A stretch of 64,000 bases of DNA, taken from the NCBI GenBank assembly GCA_947243855.1, contig CAMXIK010000005.1:1-64000 (forward strand), written 5' to 3'. This DNA comes from an uncultured Lachnospiraceae bacterium. Lineage in GTDB: Bacteria; Bacillota; Clostridia; Lachnospirales; Lachnospiraceae. Below the pieces are notes generated by a model. The model was given only the letters and a program-made list of their open reading frames with translations. It was not told the origin of the DNA and searched no databases. Numbering within the stretch: position 1 is the first letter of the stretch; every line of letters starts with the position of its first letter. This document shows, piece by piece, positions 63,272 through 64,000 of this stretch. The position numbers were made by a program, and so were the translations under genes.

Positions 63272-64000
63272 TCACTGCGCCGCTTTCACCGACCTTTTTC
63301 CGTAATACCGCGCCACGCCCACATTTACCCAGCCGTCTATGTCTTCATCAAGATAAAAGCACTCGAAATTCTCAATAAAGGGCGGTATCTCAATGACCAC
63401 GTCCTCCTCCGGACAGGTTTCCAGATAATCGTAAACCGCAGTGCACTGCTCATAATACTCGCGATAAGAACCGTTGCCGATCGATTTCGCTACCGTAAGA
63501 AACGCCGAGCTATCCATAGTTTCCCCGCCGCAAAGAACCATGGCAAACATCACAACGTACAATACGGCGAGCGCGCTCTTGTTCTCCCACAGCCCGCTCC
63601 ACCTGTCAATACAGCATCCAAGGAATATGGCAAAATTCGATAAAGAAACTACAAGGGTCACGTCCAGTATAAAATAACACCTGTCTGGGAAATACGAGCT
63701 GCCATATCCGAAAGCTACCGGAAAAACCGTGACAAACCCGGAAAACAAAGCCAATATACTGACAACCCCGTACGATACAAGCGATCTTCGTATCCGATCG
63801 GACAGATAAACCCCTGCCAGTATCATGGCAATCATAATGACGCCAAACAAAGTTTCCCTTGACAGCCGCTCCACCTCTACGCATACATTTTTGACCGTCC
63901 ATTTGATAACTTTAAACAACAAGAAACCGTCCCCTGCCGATTCCGAATGACGCGCATAATTCCCCGGCGCCGCCACGTTGATGAGCGCGCCCACAATTCC
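63272..64000 (-). CDS. DUF6056-like membrane protein, 5' part outside window
   Basis: The frame is open to the right edge, giving 242 C-terminal residues. It reads INVAAPGNYARHSE, then five to six membrane helices, then a soluble tail with DGWVNVGVARYYGKRSV. The same order is found in the complete DUF6056-like protein at 47663, so the missing part should hold the first helices and the acidic first loop. It stops at 63272, just before the promoter for the next gene. Confidence 0.75.
   Translation of the reverse strand, partial: GIVGALINVAAPGNYARHSESAGDGFLLFKVIKWTVKNVCVEVERLSRETLFGVIMIAMILAGVYLSDRIRRSLVSYGVVSILALFSGFVTVFPVAFGYGSSYFPDRCYFILDVTLVVSLSNFAIFLGCCIDRWSGLWENKSALAVLYVVMFAMVLCGGETMDSSAFLTVAKSIGNGSYREYYEQCTAVYDYLETCPEEDVVIEIPPFIENFECFYLDEDIDGWVNVGVARYYGKRSVKAAQ

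Overview
The window is one long surface-glycan biosynthesis and export locus. It holds 51 protein genes I consider real plus one 33-codon small-protein candidate. Every one is on the minus strand, so transcription runs from right (64000) to left (1). There are no rRNA, tRNA, CRISPR or insertion-sequence signals. Genes are packed with many 4-base ATGA overlaps and strong AGGAGG-type ribosome binding sites. GC content is a little above 50 percent by eye. Families such as CotH-type kinases, the GT-D fold enzyme first described in streptococci, the Dpm1-like GT2 plus DUF2304 pair and DUF6056-like membrane proteins suggest a Gram-positive gut-type Clostridia, most likely Lachnospiraceae. The taxon is inference. 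The first 45 bases are not genomic: they match an Illumina index-side adapter, so the left side is a physical contig end.

Layout, following transcription. (1) 64000-54307: a cut-off DUF6056-like membrane protein, a clear promoter (63217-63245), a second polytopic membrane protein, a CE4-like deacetylase, two full asparagine-synthetase-type amidotransferases, a GT4 and an SGNH-type cell-surface protein, with two AT-rich gaps. (2) 54119-40613: a GT2, three GT11 (alpha-1,2-fucosyltransferase type) enzymes, an ABC flippase-type exporter, a DUF6056-like protein, DUF5672, GT17, a Wzy-like polymerase, a GT4 and two GT2 enzymes. (3) 40581-22000: an initiating polyprenyl-phosphate sugar-1-phosphate transferase, a pyruvyltransferase-family enzyme, a Wzx flippase, a GH88/105-like hydrolase, a Wzy-like polymerase carrying an extra C-terminal membrane hairpin, a GT26-GT4 fusion, a CotH-type kinase, two GT4 enzymes, a radical SAM/SPASM protein, a GT-D enzyme, a hexapeptide acyltransferase, a second ABC exporter and a DUF6056-like protein. 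(4) 21690-8948: a GT-C-like membrane protein, the Dpm1-like GT2 with DUF2304, a tandem pair of CotH-type kinases, GT4 and GT2 enzymes, an MBOAT O-acyltransferase with an SGNH partner, and a GT4. (5) 8886-46: a set resembling the late steps of acetamidino-sugar synthesis (2-epimerase, WbpE-like aminotransferase, WbpG-like amidotransferase, HisH, HisF), an AsnB-like protein lacking the glutaminase cysteine, a GT4, and a broken surface-carbohydrate protein at the contig edge.

Together these genes look able to build repeat units on undecaprenyl carriers (initiating transferase plus many glycosyltransferases), flip them (one Wzx and two ABC exporters), polymerise them (two Wzy candidates), and decorate them outside the cell by lipid-linked sugars (GT2/DUF2304/GT-C), O-acylation (MBOAT/SGNH), pyruvylation and amidation. 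The duplicated transport and polymerisation functions suggest more than one glycan. The least explained part is the set of three membrane-anchored CotH-family kinase-like proteins embedded in the locus.
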